From: an uncultured Flavobacteriaceae bacterium | GTDB taxonomy: Bacteria > Bacteroidota > Bacteroidia > Flavobacteriales > Flavobacteriaceae | Length of the DNA stretch: 64,000 bases | NCBI GenBank assembly: GCA_947502975.1 | Contig: CANNBV010000001.1 | Coordinates: 868,001-932,000 of the forward strand | Reading direction: 5' to 3' | Shown here: piece after piece, positions 1-9,051 of the stretch | Layout: the number at the start of each line of letters is the position of its first letter | How positions within the stretch are numbered: the stretch's first letter is position 1 | The notes under the pieces: generated by a model | What the model saw: only the letters and a program-made list of their open reading frames with translations | The model's database searches: none | Told to the model about the DNA's origin: nothing | Translations under genes and position numbers: made by a program

Positions 1-1
1 A

Positions 2-1258
2 TTAATATTAAAAAATCCACAGCTAAAGAAGGAAAAGTATACTGTAGTTCATCTTTTAAATAGCTCTTCGGCCTTTTCTTTTTTTAATTTCATTTTTCTA
101 GGAGAACAAATAAATATAAAAGATAAGAAGGCAATTCTCAAGCACGAAATGGTACATGTAACACAAAAGCACAGTATAGACTTATTATTTTTTGAAGGGC
201 TTAAAATTGTGTTTTGGTTCAATCCGTTAATCTACATCTATCACAGAAAAATCCAAGCATTACATGAATTTATCGCCGATGCTGAAGCTTTAAAAAATCA
301 AGATAAGACGCAGTATTATCAGAATTTATTATCACAAGTTTTTGGGACTAAAAACATTTCATTCATCAATCCATTTTTTAAACAATCATTAATCAAAAAA
401 CGAATCATTATGTTGCAAAAATCAAAATCAAAACGAATTAATTTATTGAAGTATGGACTATTATTACCCTTAATATTAGGTATGCTAGTTCTTACATCGT
501 GTTTGCAGACAGGAAATGCACAAGAAAAAACAAGTATTTCCAAAAAAGAGTCTTTTAATGACAGTCCATTGATAATAAAAATTAATGCTGTCCGCCATCA
601 AATTCAACGACAAGGTAATGTTAGCAATGATGAAGAAAAGGGATTGGCGCTTCTATTTAAAATTATTAATGGAGAAGAATTAGATAAAGCATTTATAGAT
701 GATGTTCAAATGTTTATTTCTTCTAGTAATAAAACTGATTTAGAGAAAAAAATTGCTAAGGTTTTTGAGCAGATTCAAAGCCAAGGAAATTTAAGCAAAG
801 AAGAAGAAATAGCTTTGAAGAGTTTACTTATTTTGACTAGCGAAGATGGTTTTAATGATCCATTCTTTTCTGATGTATTAGAATTTGTTGAAATTCCTTT
901 TAAAGTTGTAGATCAAGTCCCATTATATCCCGGATGTGATTCTCTTGCAACAAAAAACGAAAGGACAAGATGTCTTTCTCATAATGTTGCTGTACATGTA
1001 AACAGGAACTTCAATACCAAGCTAGCTGATAGTTTAGGTTTAAAAGGAAGGCAAAGAATTAATGTAATGTTTAAAATTAGTAATACTGGAGAAATTGTAG
1101 ACGTACGTTCAAAATCTGATAGCCCGGCTTTAGAAAAAGAAGCAGAAAGAGTTATTAAAACATTGCCAAAAATGATTCCAGGAAAGCATAAAGGTAAAAC
1201 AGTAAATGTACCTTACTCCTTGCCTATAATTTTTCAGATAGCTGATAAAAATGATTAG
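2..1258 (+). CDS. BlaR1-like M56 peptidase with TonB C-terminal domain (5' end outside window)
   Basis: The reading frame is open to the left edge, so only the last ~418 codons are present. The first in-frame ATG (149) is the Met inside the zinc motif HEMVH (143-157) and is not a start. A second conserved motif, HEFIADAEAL, follows, as in BlaR1/MecR1 membrane metalloproteases. A single membrane segment (about 450-500) leads to a periplasmic region. It ends in a TonB C-terminal-like domain with the Bacteroidota signature 'VPLYPGCDS ... RCL' (about 910-1250). Family knowledge: such proteins usually follow a BlaI-type repressor, which would lie left of the window. The substrate and signal are unknown. 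The stop overlaps the next gene by 8 nt, so the two are probably co-transcribed. Confidence 0.85.
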   Translation, partial: LILKNPQLKKEKYTVVHLLNSSSAFSFFNFIFLGEQINIKDKKAILKHEMVHVTQKHSIDLLFFEGLKIVFWFNPLIYIYHRKIQALHEFIADAEALKNQDKTQYYQNLLSQVFGTKNISFINPFFKQSLIKKRIIMLQKSKSKRINLLKYGLLLPLILGMLVLTSCLQTGNAQEKTSISKKESFNDSPLIIKINAVRHQIQRQGNVSNDEEKGLALLFKIINGEELDKAFIDDVQMFISSSNKTDLEKKIAKVFEQIQSQGNLSKEEEIALKSLLILTSEDGFNDPFFSDVLEFVEIPFKVVDQVPLYPGCDSLATKNERTRCLSHNVAVHVNRNFNTKLADSLGLKGRQRINVMFKISNTGEIVDVRSKSDSPALEKEAERVIKTLPKMIPGKHKGKTVNVPYSLPIIFQIADKND

Positions 1259-2396
1259 ACACATAATATTATTTTTTCTACTAATACTTTTTAAAACCGA
1301 AGCTCAAACTTCGGTTTTAAACATAGCTGACAGTTTGTTTCAAAACGGCAACTATGCTAAAGCTATTGCACAATATCAATTATATGATAATCCATCAGAA
1401 GTATATGATAAAATTGCTAAAGCTTACGTTGCCATCGGTAATTATGAAGAGGCTTTAAACCATTACAAATCTGCAATAACGTCAAATCCAGAAGACGCAC
1501 TTATTACCTACAGTTATGGGAAATTATTATATAAAACTAAAAAGTTTAATGAGTCAGTTCAAATGTTTGAAAAACTTATCTCTGTTGATGCATATAACCC
1601 CAATTATCATTATGAGTTAGGATTGGTTTTAGAAAAGCTAAAAGATTCCACAGCATTTAAGAAGTTTCATGGCGCTTTTAAGTTAGATAAGTTTCATCAA
1701 AAAGCTATCTTCAAAATTGCAAAACGGCACCTTATCAAAAGGAGGCATGATAGCGTAAATTATTATATAGATATTGGACTCAAATCATATAAAAATAATG
1801 TTGAGCTGATTAGTTTGAAAGCACAGAATTTTTATTGGCAACATAAATATAATAAGGCTGCTGCTTGGTTTGAAAAACTTCTAGGACTTGGTGAACAGTC
1901 AGAATTTATTTTTGAAAAACTAAGTTTATGTTATTTTGAAATGTCTGAATATGAAAAAGCAATTGAAAATAGAAAATTAGCTTTGAAATATAATCCTAAA
2001 AATGCGGATGCTTTATACGCAATAGGCAGTTACCACGAACTTTTGAAAAATTTTGAAGAGGCTGAAAAATATATTACCAAAGCTTTAACGCTGATGGATG
2101 TGCCTCTTCATAATGAATACAAAACGTTAGCTAGAGTTTTTAATCAACAAAAGAAATATAAAGAAGCTATTGAAGCATTAAAAAAGGCAATTAAGGAAAA
2201 CCCTCAAGATGAGTTTTCCCATTTTTTTCTAGCTATGACCTTATCTGAATATTATGCGGATTATGATGCTAAAATTCAAGCATTTGAGAATTATAAAAAG
2301 AAGTTTCCTAATGGTAAAATAAAAGAGTTTGCAGATGCTAGCATTCAAAAACTTAAGGAAGAACAGTTTAAAAATCAAGAAAAGAACACGGATTAG
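1251..2396 (+). CDS. exported tetratricopeptide-repeat protein
   Basis: 381 residues. An N-terminal signal peptide ends near TEAQT (residues 1-19). The rest is almost wholly TPR-type helix pairs (for example 'AIAQYQLYDNPSEVYDKIAK', 'EALNHYKSAITSNPEDA', 'AIENRKLALKYNPKNADALY'). A charged, Lys-rich tail follows. TPR arrays mediate protein-protein contacts; no catalytic motif is seen. The start codon overlaps the end of the M56 peptidase gene, so it is probably a periplasmic partner of that peptidase/TonB protein. The specific function is not recognisable. Confidence 0.8.
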   Translation: MIRHIILFFLLILFKTEAQTSVLNIADSLFQNGNYAKAIAQYQLYDNPSEVYDKIAKAYVAIGNYEEALNHYKSAITSNPEDALITYSYGKLLYKTKKFNESVQMFEKLISVDAYNPNYHYELGLVLEKLKDSTAFKKFHGAFKLDKFHQKAIFKIAKRHLIKRRHDSVNYYIDIGLKSYKNNVELISLKAQNFYWQHKYNKAAAWFEKLLGLGEQSEFIFEKLSLCYFEMSEYEKAIENRKLALKYNPKNADALYAIGSYHELLKNFEEAEKYITKALTLMDVPLHNEYKTLARVFNQQKKYKEAIEALKKAIKENPQDEFSHFFLAMTLSEYYADYDAKIQAFENYKKKFPNGKIKEFADASIQKLKEEQFKNQEKNTD

Positions 2397-2486
2397 TTTT
2401 ATAACGAAGCTAAATAAGGACTTTATCTTAAATTAATTTTATTTATAATTTCAAAAAATTGTACTTTTCGGTTTCAGAAGAAATCT

Positions 2487-2963
2487 ATGAAGCAATTTTG
2501 TATTATTCTTTTAGTTTTAGTAGCAAGTTCTTGTGACTATTTCAATGTAAAGAAGACATCTTCAGAAGCTATATTACAAGAAGAATTACAAACGTTTGAT
2601 TGGGAAAATGTGGATTCTTATCCAAGCTTTTCAGAATGTGATAGTCTTCAATTAAAAGAAGAAAAAAAAGTGTGTTTTGAAAGTACATTGTATGCAGAAA
2701 TAAGTGAGTTTCTTCAAAAGCAAATTATTGTAGTAACGCAAGATGTTAACGATACTTTGATGTTGAAGTTACGAGTTTCCAACAAGGGTGAAATGACATT
2801 GTTAAGTGCTCAAATAGATTCTATTACAGAGGGTGAAATTCCTGACTTGCAACAATTAATTCTTAAAAGTTTAGATGCTTTACCGCAAGTAAACCCTGCT
2901 ATTAAAAGGAGCCAACCTGTAGCTACAGAGTTTGAAATGCCCTTAATTATTAAGGTGGACTAA
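2487..2963 (+). CDS. lipoprotein with TonB-CTD-like domain
   Basis: 158 residues. A lipoprotein signal ends in the lipobox SSC (Cys16). The mature part carries the pattern 'YPSFSECDSL ... KVCF' followed by a two-strand/helix region. This parallels the TonB C-terminal region of the upstream M56 protein ('LYPGCDSL ... RCL'), so it looks like a stand-alone relative of that domain. It lies 90 bp after the TPR gene on the same strand. Its stop overlaps the stop of the convergent gene by a few bases (CTAA at 2960-2963). It may bind the same partner as the M56-TonB protein; this is inference. Confidence 0.65.
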   Translation: MKQFCIILLVLVASSCDYFNVKKTSSEAILQEELQTFDWENVDSYPSFSECDSLQLKEEKKVCFESTLYAEISEFLQKQIIVVTQDVNDTLMLKLRVSNKGEMTLLSAQIDSITEGEIPDLQQLILKSLDALPQVNPAIKRSQPVATEFEMPLIIKVD

Positions 2964-3694
2964 AACCGAATAGCCAGTTTTCGCATCAAGCGTAGTATTT
3001 CTACATACAACCAAACAAGAGTTACTAAAAGTCCCCAAGTAGCTAGCCACTCTTTGTATTTAGGTGATTTGTTTTTATGACGTTCAATATAATCAAAGTC
3101 TAAAAGAAGTGATAAAGCCGCGAAAATAGCAGCAACTATATTAAAAATTATTGCTGGCCAAGAGGTTCCCCAAATGAAAACTTTTATACCAAAGAATCCT
3201 AGTATCCACGATATAATATAAATAACGAAAATACTTGCAGCTGCTGTTATAATAACACTTCTTAACTTTTTCGTTACTACAATAATTCGTGTTTGATAAA
3301 GCATAAGCATCACCAAAAACGTTATCATGGTTATACCTATGGCTTGATAAGGTAGATTGGGAAAATGTGCGTGTGCATAAGCAGTAGTTGCTCCTAGAAA
3401 AAAACCTTTAGCAATAGCATAAAGTGGTACTAAAATATGTGCCCAATGTTGTCTTACCGAAATCACGATACTAATTATTATTGCTGCTAACATACCTCCC
3501 ATAGAATACCATTTAATAGTGGCACCTTCACTATATAATCTCCACATGCCAATGGATATAATAATCATGATAAGCATAGAGAGAAGCGATTTAATAAAAA
3601 TACCAGTCACTGTCATTTTTTTAGGAGATGGTACATCATTATTAAAAAAATAACTGTTGAATGCTGGATTGGTAGTTTTATCAAGTAATTTCAT
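2960..3694 (-). CDS. Bax inhibitor-1/YccA family membrane protein
   Basis: 244 residues with about seven hydrophobic segments. The N-terminal 'TTNPAFNSYFF' and the segment 'KGFFLGATTAYAHAHFPN' are typical of the bacterial YccA-like Bax-inhibitor family (Bax1-I), where they precede conserved helices. Family members are inner-membrane proteins linked in some bacteria to membrane protease regulation or ion leak. The exact role here is unknown. It is the last gene of a three-gene minus-strand run; the gap to the GT2 gene is 18 bp. Confidence 0.8.
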   Translation of the reverse strand: MKLLDKTTNPAFNSYFFNNDVPSPKKMTVTGIFIKSLLSMLIMIIISIGMWRLYSEGATIKWYSMGGMLAAIIISIVISVRQHWAHILVPLYAIAKGFFLGATTAYAHAHFPNLPYQAIGITMITFLVMLMLYQTRIIVVTKKLRSVIITAAASIFVIYIISWILGFFGIKVFIWGTSWPAIIFNIVAAIFAALSLLLDFDYIERHKNKSPKYKEWLATWGLLVTLVWLYVEILRLMRKLAIRF

Positions 3695-3712
3695 TGTACT
3701 AAATATACTAGA

Positions 3713-4858
3713 TTATCTTTTAAAAGAACGCTCTTTCCATGTGTAGCCTTTAAAAAGTGATAATACAGCCACATAGATACTGAAAAACGGATACACAAAA
3801 AAACTGGTTAAAAAGCTTTTAAATGCGTGTCGCTGACCAAAAAATGCAGAGGTTTTATAGAGCAACAGAAAATCTACATTCAATTTAATAACCAAAACAT
3901 ATACCCAAACTTTAATATTAAAGAGGCTTAAAAATGCGAGTATTGGTAAGACTAAAATAAATAGATTCATTAAGAATACCGATATACCAACGCATTTACC
4001 AAACCAATTTTTGTAAGCACTTGTTTTGGCTGCCCAACGGATGTGTTGCTGTATTAATTCACCCCAAGTTGTTTGGGGCTTTGTAGAGACGATAGCTTTC
4101 TCACATTTTAAATAAAGAACTTCTTTTGGATGGGTTTTTACTATTTTTTCTAATAGAAAAACATCATCGCCACTAGAAATATTGCTATTGCCCTCAAAAC
4201 CATTCACATTCTGAAAAACTGTCCTGGTGTAGCCAAAGTTAGCCCCATTACACAAAAAAGGTTTTTTTATACCAAAAGCACCAATTGTGACACCTTGAAG
4301 GCTAAATAGATCTAACAGTTGAAACCTGCTTAAAAACGAATTGCCTTCAAAATATGTTACAGGAGCAACAACACAAACTGGATTTTTGTTTTGAATAGAA
4401 GCATCAAAACTATCTAACCAATATTGGGGTAAAATACAATCGGCATCTGTAGTAATAATCCATTCATATTTTGCGTGTTGTACTGCAGTTGTGATAGCAT
4501 CTTTTTTTGGAGAATTTGAGGCTCTTTGGTTTTTTATTAGATATATGTCAGTTTGAGTGATTTCAGTTTTTGTCGGAATTGTATCGAGAAGGTTTTTAAC
4601 AATTTCAACCGAATTATCTTCCGATGCATCATCAACTAAAATAATTTCAAAGAGATGTTTAGGATATTCTAAAGCATTTAAGGATTTCAACAGTTGTGAT
4701 AAGTTTTCAGCTTCATTTCTAAAAGGAACAACTATTGAGAATTTTGTTTTTGCTTCAGTATCATTTAAAACAAAGTCTTTCACTTTATCAAAACCAAAAA
4801 TAAAAGATAACATCAATCCTAAATATAATACTGTGATGCAAATGCTGAGAATTACCAT
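3713..4858 (-). CDS. glycosyltransferase family 2, membrane-anchored
   Basis: 381 residues. An N-terminal membrane helix (1-22) is followed by a GT-A domain: 'FSIVVPFRNEAENLSQLLKS', the nucleotide-binding 'ILVDDASEDNS', the metal-binding 'TTDADC' (DxD type), 'SGDDVFLLEK' and the 'QQHIRWAAK' (Q/RxxRW-like) motif of processive or polymer-type GT2 enzymes. Two or three C-terminal membrane helices follow. It probably transfers a sugar from a nucleotide sugar to a lipid or glycan acceptor at the inner membrane. It is one base from the upstream UPF0104 gene. That pairing suggests lipid glycosylation or export, but the acceptor cannot be told from sequence. Confidence 0.82.
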   Translation of the reverse strand: MVILSICITVLYLGLMLSFIFGFDKVKDFVLNDTEAKTKFSIVVPFRNEAENLSQLLKSLNALEYPKHLFEIILVDDASEDNSVEIVKNLLDTIPTKTEITQTDIYLIKNQRASNSPKKDAITTAVQHAKYEWIITTDADCILPQYWLDSFDASIQNKNPVCVVAPVTYFEGNSFLSRFQLLDLFSLQGVTIGAFGIKKPFLCNGANFGYTRTVFQNVNGFEGNSNISSGDDVFLLEKIVKTHPKEVLYLKCEKAIVSTKPQTTWGELIQQHIRWAAKTSAYKNWFGKCVGISVFLMNLFILVLPILAFLSLFNIKVWVYVLVIKLNVDFLLLYKTSAFFGQRHAFKSFLTSFFVYPFFSIYVAVLSLFKGYTWKERSFKR

Positions 4859-4859
4859 A

Positions 4860-5825
4860 TTAATGAGGTTCTGAAAATTTAAAATTCAACACGTAAAAAC
4901 TTCCAAAGATGCTAGGAATTACAAAATTTAATAACCACATGAGTGTAATTGTGCTTAAAATAATAAGTTCATTAATCCCCAGAAACGAAAATAAATATAC
5001 GGCTACACTACCTTTTATCACCACATCAAAAATGAAAATTGAAGGAATAATGGATGCAATTAAATACATAGAAGTAATTACTGGCATTGCTTCAAGATAA
5101 GATATATTAACTTTAAAAAGTTGCAATATTACAAAAAACTGAAATGAGAAAATCATATACCGAATTAGTGATAGTAATACTCCTAAAACTAATTTATGTT
5201 TGGGAAAACTAACAACGAAATCTTTTATACGCTGAAGAGAAAACCCTTTAATTTTATAGCGACTTTGGGTAATGCCGAAAACAACAAAGAAACCTACGAC
5301 TAAACTAATAATCATAAACCGCCCTATTTTATAGTAATTGATATCAACTTCATAGTTGTTAATATATATACTGAAACCAATAATGCCCATCACCACAGTA
5401 ATACTCATTTGCATGATGTTACTCAGGAGGTTTATAAGTAGTATTTTCTTTCTATGTTGTGTATTGTAATAGATGGCCTTTGCGCCATATTCACCTATTC
5501 TGTTAGGTGTAAATAATGATGCTGTTAGTGCTCCTAAACTTTGTTCTAATGCATTTTTAAAATTGATTTTTTTAACTATGGCAACTAAAAATTGCCATTT
5601 TAATATTTCGAAAAACCAGTTAAAAAATGACAAAAAGAGTAAAAAAATGATGTTTTTAAGTGAAAAAACATCATTTTTGGACGTAAATTGTATAAAACTA
5701 TAGAAATCTAAATCTGGATTTTTTATTAGTTTTTGATAAATAAAGTAACCAGCTCCAACAACAATACTTAATTTGATAAGTACAAAAAAGAATTGTTTAG
5801 TTTTGTATGGAAGCGAATAAAGCAT
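4860..5825 (-). CDS. UPF0104 / lysylphosphatidylglycerol synthase-type transmembrane protein
   Basis: 321 residues with about eight transmembrane helices. The motifs 'FFEILKWQFLVAIV', 'GALTASLFTPNRIGEYGAKA' and 'PVITSMYLIASIIPSIFIFD' match the LPG_synthase_TM (UPF0104) family. The soluble aminoacyl-transfer domain of MprF is absent, so this is the flippase-like or orphan form common next to glycosyltransferases. Likely first gene of the operon with GT2 and YccA. Its 5' end lies 35 bp from the divergent porin-like gene, so the two promoters overlap. Confidence 0.8.
   Translation of the reverse strand: MLYSLPYKTKQFFFVLIKLSIVVGAGYFIYQKLIKNPDLDFYSFIQFTSKNDVFSLKNIIFLLFLSFFNWFFEILKWQFLVAIVKKINFKNALEQSLGALTASLFTPNRIGEYGAKAIYYNTQHRKKILLINLLSNIMQMSITVVMGIIGFSIYINNYEVDINYYKIGRFMIISLVVGFFVVFGITQSRYKIKGFSLQRIKDFVVSFPKHKLVLGVLLSLIRYMIFSFQFFVILQLFKVNISYLEAMPVITSMYLIASIIPSIFIFDVVIKGSVAVYLFSFLGINELIILSTITLMWLLNFVIPSIFGSFYVLNFKFSEPH
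5772..5805 (+). promoter_or_regulatory. candidate Bacteroidota promoter for the porin-like/ruvC run
   Basis: TTTG at 5772-5775 and TAGTTTTG at 5798-5805, separated by 22 nt, fit the Bacteroidota -33/-7 pattern (TTTG ... TAnnTTTG). The elements sit about 55 bp before the ATG at 5861, inside the 5' end of the divergent gene. The spacer is slightly long. Confidence 0.45.
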
Positions 5826-5860
5826 AGTTTTCAGATTGCAAAATAACCATTAAAGTAGTT

Positions 5861-6499
5861 ATGAACCCAAAAATTAGGATACATAAATGTTTAGTTGTTT
5901 ATATATTTTGCATGTTGACTAGCGTTTCAGTATTTGGACAAGGAGATACTAGTACATTAAAGGCTCAGATAGCTTTAGGTGTAAATAGTCCTTCGAGTGA
6001 CGGATTTGTTCAAAATTTTGAAGGGAAGTCCTTAAATTTTCCAACGGTAAATTTAGGGTTTCAATATATGTTTTTGAAGAATTTGGGAGGCAAGTTAGAT
6101 TATGGTTTTAGTAGAATTTCGAATACTACAAATTCACCAGATTTTAAATTGAATTATTCGCGTATCAATTTACAACTGGTTTACGATATATCCCAAACAG
6201 TTTCATTTTCTAACAGAATGGGAACATTTCTGCATGCAGGACCAGGATATTCCTTTGTTAAACCATTAGGAAACTATACCAATAATGATGTTTCATTTTT
6301 AAATGTCATGGGAGGTGTAGAATTTCATTACGGTATTTCAGATAGTTTAACATTATTTCTAGATACTTCTTATATACTCGGATTAGGGAAAGATTTTAAC
6401 CCTGTAACTTCAGGTTTTGGAGCTTTTAATGGTAATTTATTAACTGTAACTTTTGGCGCATCTATTTCGCTAAGTGGTTGTTATTTTTGTGGTGATTAA
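5861..6499 (+). CDS. outer-membrane beta-barrel-like protein
   Basis: 212 residues. A signal peptide is followed by '[20 protein letters not shown]'. Alternating hydrophobic/polar strands with many Gly and aromatic residues then run throughout ('[14 protein letters not shown]', '[15 protein letters not shown]', '[20 protein letters not shown]'). This is characteristic of small OmpA/OmpW-like barrels (outer-membrane beta-barrel superfamily). No plug or peptidoglycan-binding domain is seen. The C-terminus is unusual in ending with a Cys-containing 'SGCYFCGD'. The stop shares one base with the ruvC start. Confidence 0.7.
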   Translation: MNPKIRIHKCLVVYIFCMLTSVSVFGQGDTSTLKAQIALGVNSPSSDGFVQNFEGKSLNFPTVNLGFQYMFLKNLGGKLDYGFSRISNTTNSPDFKLNYSRINLQLVYDISQTVSFSNRMGTFLHAGPGYSFVKPLGNYTNNDVSFLNVMGGVEFHYGISDSLTLFLDTSYILGLGKDFNPVTSGFGAFNGNLLTVTFGASISLSGCYFCGD

Positions 6500-7053
6500 T
6501 GAAGAAAGAACGCATTATTTTAGGTATTGATCCAGGAACCACAATTATGGGATTCGGGCTCATTAAGGTTGTTGGAAAAACCATGACGTTTATGCAATTG
6601 AATGAGCTAGATTTAAAAAAATACAATGATCATTACTTGAAATTAAAACTGATTTTTGAACGTACTATAGAACTTATAGATACGCACAACCCAGATGAAA
6701 TAGCTATTGAAGCGCCTTTTTTTGGAAAGAATGTACAAAGTATGCTAAAGTTGGGCCGCGCACAAGGTGTAGCTATGGCTGCTGGTTTAAGTAGAGAAAT
6801 TCCAATTACAGAATATCTGCCCAAAAAGATAAAAATGGCTATAACTGGTAATGGGAATGCAAGTAAAGAACAAGTTGCTAAAATGCTACAAAGTTTGTTA
6901 GGTTTAAAAACACTTCCTAAAAATTTAGATGCTACTGATGGTTTAGCGGCTGCGGTTTGTCATTTCTATAATTCAGGCAGAATTGAGGTTGGGAAGAGTT
7001 ATTCTGGGTGGTCTAGTTTTGTGAAACAGAATGAGGATAGGGTAAAGAAATAA
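6499..7053 (+). CDS. ruvC: Holliday junction endonuclease RuvC
   Basis: 184 residues, the usual RuvC length. All four acidic residues of the RNase H-like active site are present: Asp11 in '[12 protein letters not shown]', Glu71 in '[11 protein letters not shown]', and Asp144/Asp147 in '[14 protein letters not shown]'. RuvC cuts Holliday junctions symmetrically together with RuvAB during recombination and repair; ruvA and ruvB are not in this window. The start overlaps the preceding stop (TAATG), and the next gene starts 1 base after its stop, so translation is likely coupled. Confidence 0.95.
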   Translation: MKKERIILGIDPGTTIMGFGLIKVVGKTMTFMQLNELDLKKYNDHYLKLKLIFERTIELIDTHNPDEIAIEAPFFGKNVQSMLKLGRAQGVAMAAGLSREIPITEYLPKKIKMAITGNGNASKEQVAKMLQSLLGLKTLPKNLDATDGLAAAVCHFYNSGRIEVGKSYSGWSSFVKQNEDRVKK

Positions 7054-7054
7054 T

Positions 7055-8803
7055 ATGAATATTAAAATACTATTCCAAAAGAAGCTCTTTTTTGCCCTAG
7101 TTTTTAATTGTTTGTTTTTTGGTTGCTCATCATTTTTGAGTGATGAAGAACTCAAAGAGAGATATGATAAAGCTATAGGAAATAAAAATTGGAGTGCAGT
7201 TATTCCACTTTTAGACGAAGTAATAGCTAGACATCCAAAACAAAAGGAAAACTACTACACAAGAGCGATAGCAAAATCAAATGTAAACCCTAAACAAACT
7301 CAAGGGGTTATCGAAGACTTAAGTGTTTATATTGATTTCGCTCCCGAAGATTATAAAGCCCGTTATATAAGGTTTCAAGCTTATTCTATATTAAATCAGT
7401 TTGATTTGGCTTTAGTCGATATTAATAAAATCATAGAAGTAAAAGGTAAAAACGCTTTTTTGTTATCATGGAAAGGTAATTGTGCTTTTGCGGCTAAAAA
7501 GTTTAAAGTAGCCGAAAAAAGTTATGAGGAACGTCTAAGACTTCAAGGAAGCTATGAAGATTTAAAGAATAATTATTACTATTTAATAGCATCAAAGTAT
7601 TTTGATGGAAATAAGGAAGGAGCACTGTGGGATTGTGCCTTTTTAGAGAATCGAGGTTTTAAGAATGATGAAAAATTATTCAAACTTATATCAGAAGATA
7701 AGTTGGTTTTTGAAGAATTTGCAAATTTTGACGTACCACAAATAACAATAAAACAGCTAGAAGAATTACTTAATAACTTTTGTACAGATTTAGATATTTT
7801 TCAAAGTGAAGTTTATTTTAGAGCCAATATTGCTAATCAATTTTTCAGAGTACCACATACTAAGAACATAGAAGAATTACTCCCTAAAAAAGAAGAGGTT
7901 TATAGTTTAAATATTTCAAATAATAACCTTAAAACATTACCAGAAGAACTTTCTCAATTTATCAACCTACAATTTCTTAATATTTCAGGAAATAAATTTA
8001 AGGATAAAGAAAAGCTTGTTGAGAATCTGAGTAAATTACCCAATTTAAGGTTTTTATTTGCTAATAAATGTTATTTAAAAGCATTGCCAGATAATTTTGA
8101 TTTACTTAATAACCTAGAGGTCTTAGAAATTGAAGCAAATGGATTAACAGAATTAAATGAAAAGATAGGAGAACTTAAAAAACTTAAATACATTAGTGTT
8201 AGAAGCAATGGTCGTTTAACTAATTTACCTAAAAGTATTGGTCAATTAAGATGTTTGCAATATTTAAATGTTTCTGGCGGAGGAATGAGTAAGCTTAGAA
8301 ACGAATTAGCAGATTGTAGTGAATTGGTGTCAATAGTGGCAAACGCAAGTAAAATAAAAACACTTCCTGAAAATATTGGCAACTTGATTAACTTAAAGCA
8401 TTTAAATCTGAGTTATAATAAAATTGAAAATATTCCTGCTTCAATTGGTAACTTAACAGAATTAGAACATTTAGGTATTGGATCAAACGAAATTACTCAA
8501 TTACCAAAAGAGATATCAAACTTAAAAAAGCTCAACTTTTTAGGCTTACCTTTTAATAGATTTAAAGAGTTTCCAAAGGAGGTTTTGGAATTGGATGCAG
8601 TACATAATCTTTGGGTTCATAATAATAGTTTTAAGACTATACCTAAAGAAGTGGGTAATATGGAGTCTTTAACACATTTACTTGTGGATCATCAGGTTAT
8701 TACAGATAACAATATAAAAGCTATTAAGGAAGTAAACCCTGAGTTAAGAGTGATACGAAACGATTCTCAACGTTATGTAAAAGGTAGGAAGAGAAAAAAC
8801 TAG
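7055..8803 (+). CDS. lipoprotein with TPR and leucine-rich repeats
   Basis: 582 residues. A lipoprotein signal ends at the lipobox FGC (Cys24). Residues ~30-220 form TPR-like helix pairs ('SAVIPLLDEVIARHPKQK'). Residues ~275-560 are at least ten leucine-rich repeats of the 'LxxLxLxxNxLxxLPxxIxxL' class ('LTELNEKIGELKKLKYI', 'IKTLPENIGNLINLKHLNLS'). LRRs of this bacterial/ROCO type bind proteins, and no enzyme domain is visible. It is probably anchored to a membrane, facing the periplasm or the cell surface. It sits between ruvC and hemW with minimal spacing; its function is unknown. Confidence 0.8.
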   Translation: MNIKILFQKKLFFALVFNCLFFGCSSFLSDEELKERYDKAIGNKNWSAVIPLLDEVIARHPKQKENYYTRAIAKSNVNPKQTQGVIEDLSVYIDFAPEDYKARYIRFQAYSILNQFDLALVDINKIIEVKGKNAFLLSWKGNCAFAAKKFKVAEKSYEERLRLQGSYEDLKNNYYYLIASKYFDGNKEGALWDCAFLENRGFKNDEKLFKLISEDKLVFEEFANFDVPQITIKQLEELLNNFCTDLDIFQSEVYFRANIANQFFRVPHTKNIEELLPKKEEVYSLNISNNNLKTLPEELSQFINLQFLNISGNKFKDKEKLVENLSKLPNLRFLFANKCYLKALPDNFDLLNNLEVLEIEANGLTELNEKIGELKKLKYISVRSNGRLTNLPKSIGQLRCLQYLNVSGGGMSKLRNELADCSELVSIVANASKIKTLPENIGNLINLKHLNLSYNKIENIPASIGNLTELEHLGIGSNEITQLPKEISNLKKLNFLGLPFNRFKEFPKEVLELDAVHNLWVHNNSFKTIPKEVGNMESLTHLLVDHQVITDNNIKAIKEVNPELRVIRNDSQRYVKGRKRKN

Positions 8804-8807
8804 GATT

Positions 8808-9047
8808 TTGAATTTGTTAGATTATAATTTGCCTAAAATAATAACCATTTTAAGAATTGGTTTTCTGTTTTACTTTGCCAGAGAGCTGTATTTGACAAGA
8901 TTTAAATTGAAAAGAAATAAATATATCTGGTTTTTCTTAGTGCTAGCTTTTGGTATTTATGGATATGTCATTTATTTGGCTAATAGAAGAAAATTAGTTG
9001 TAAAACGAAAATTTAACCCTAATTTTAAGCATCATAACTTAAGCTGA
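8808..9047 (+). CDS. small membrane protein (PLDc_N-like)
   Basis: 79 residues starting with TTG. There are two hydrophobic segments (about 12-28 and 38-58). The second, 'YIWFFLVLAFGIYGYVIYLA', followed by Arg/Lys, resembles the short phospholipase D N-terminal-like (PLDc_N) membrane domain. It lies 4 bp after the LRR gene and 4 bp before hemW, so it is probably part of the same transcript. No function can be assigned. Confidence 0.6.
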   Translation: MNLLDYNLPKIITILRIGFLFYFARELYLTRFKLKRNKYIWFFLVLAFGIYGYVIYLANRRKLVVKRKFNPNFKHHNLS

Positions 9048-9051
9048 TTTT

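Noticed and set aside
149-157. ATG 149 as the start of the M56 peptidase
   Set aside because: It is the Met codon inside the HEMVH zinc motif, and the frame is open and family-like upstream to the window edge.
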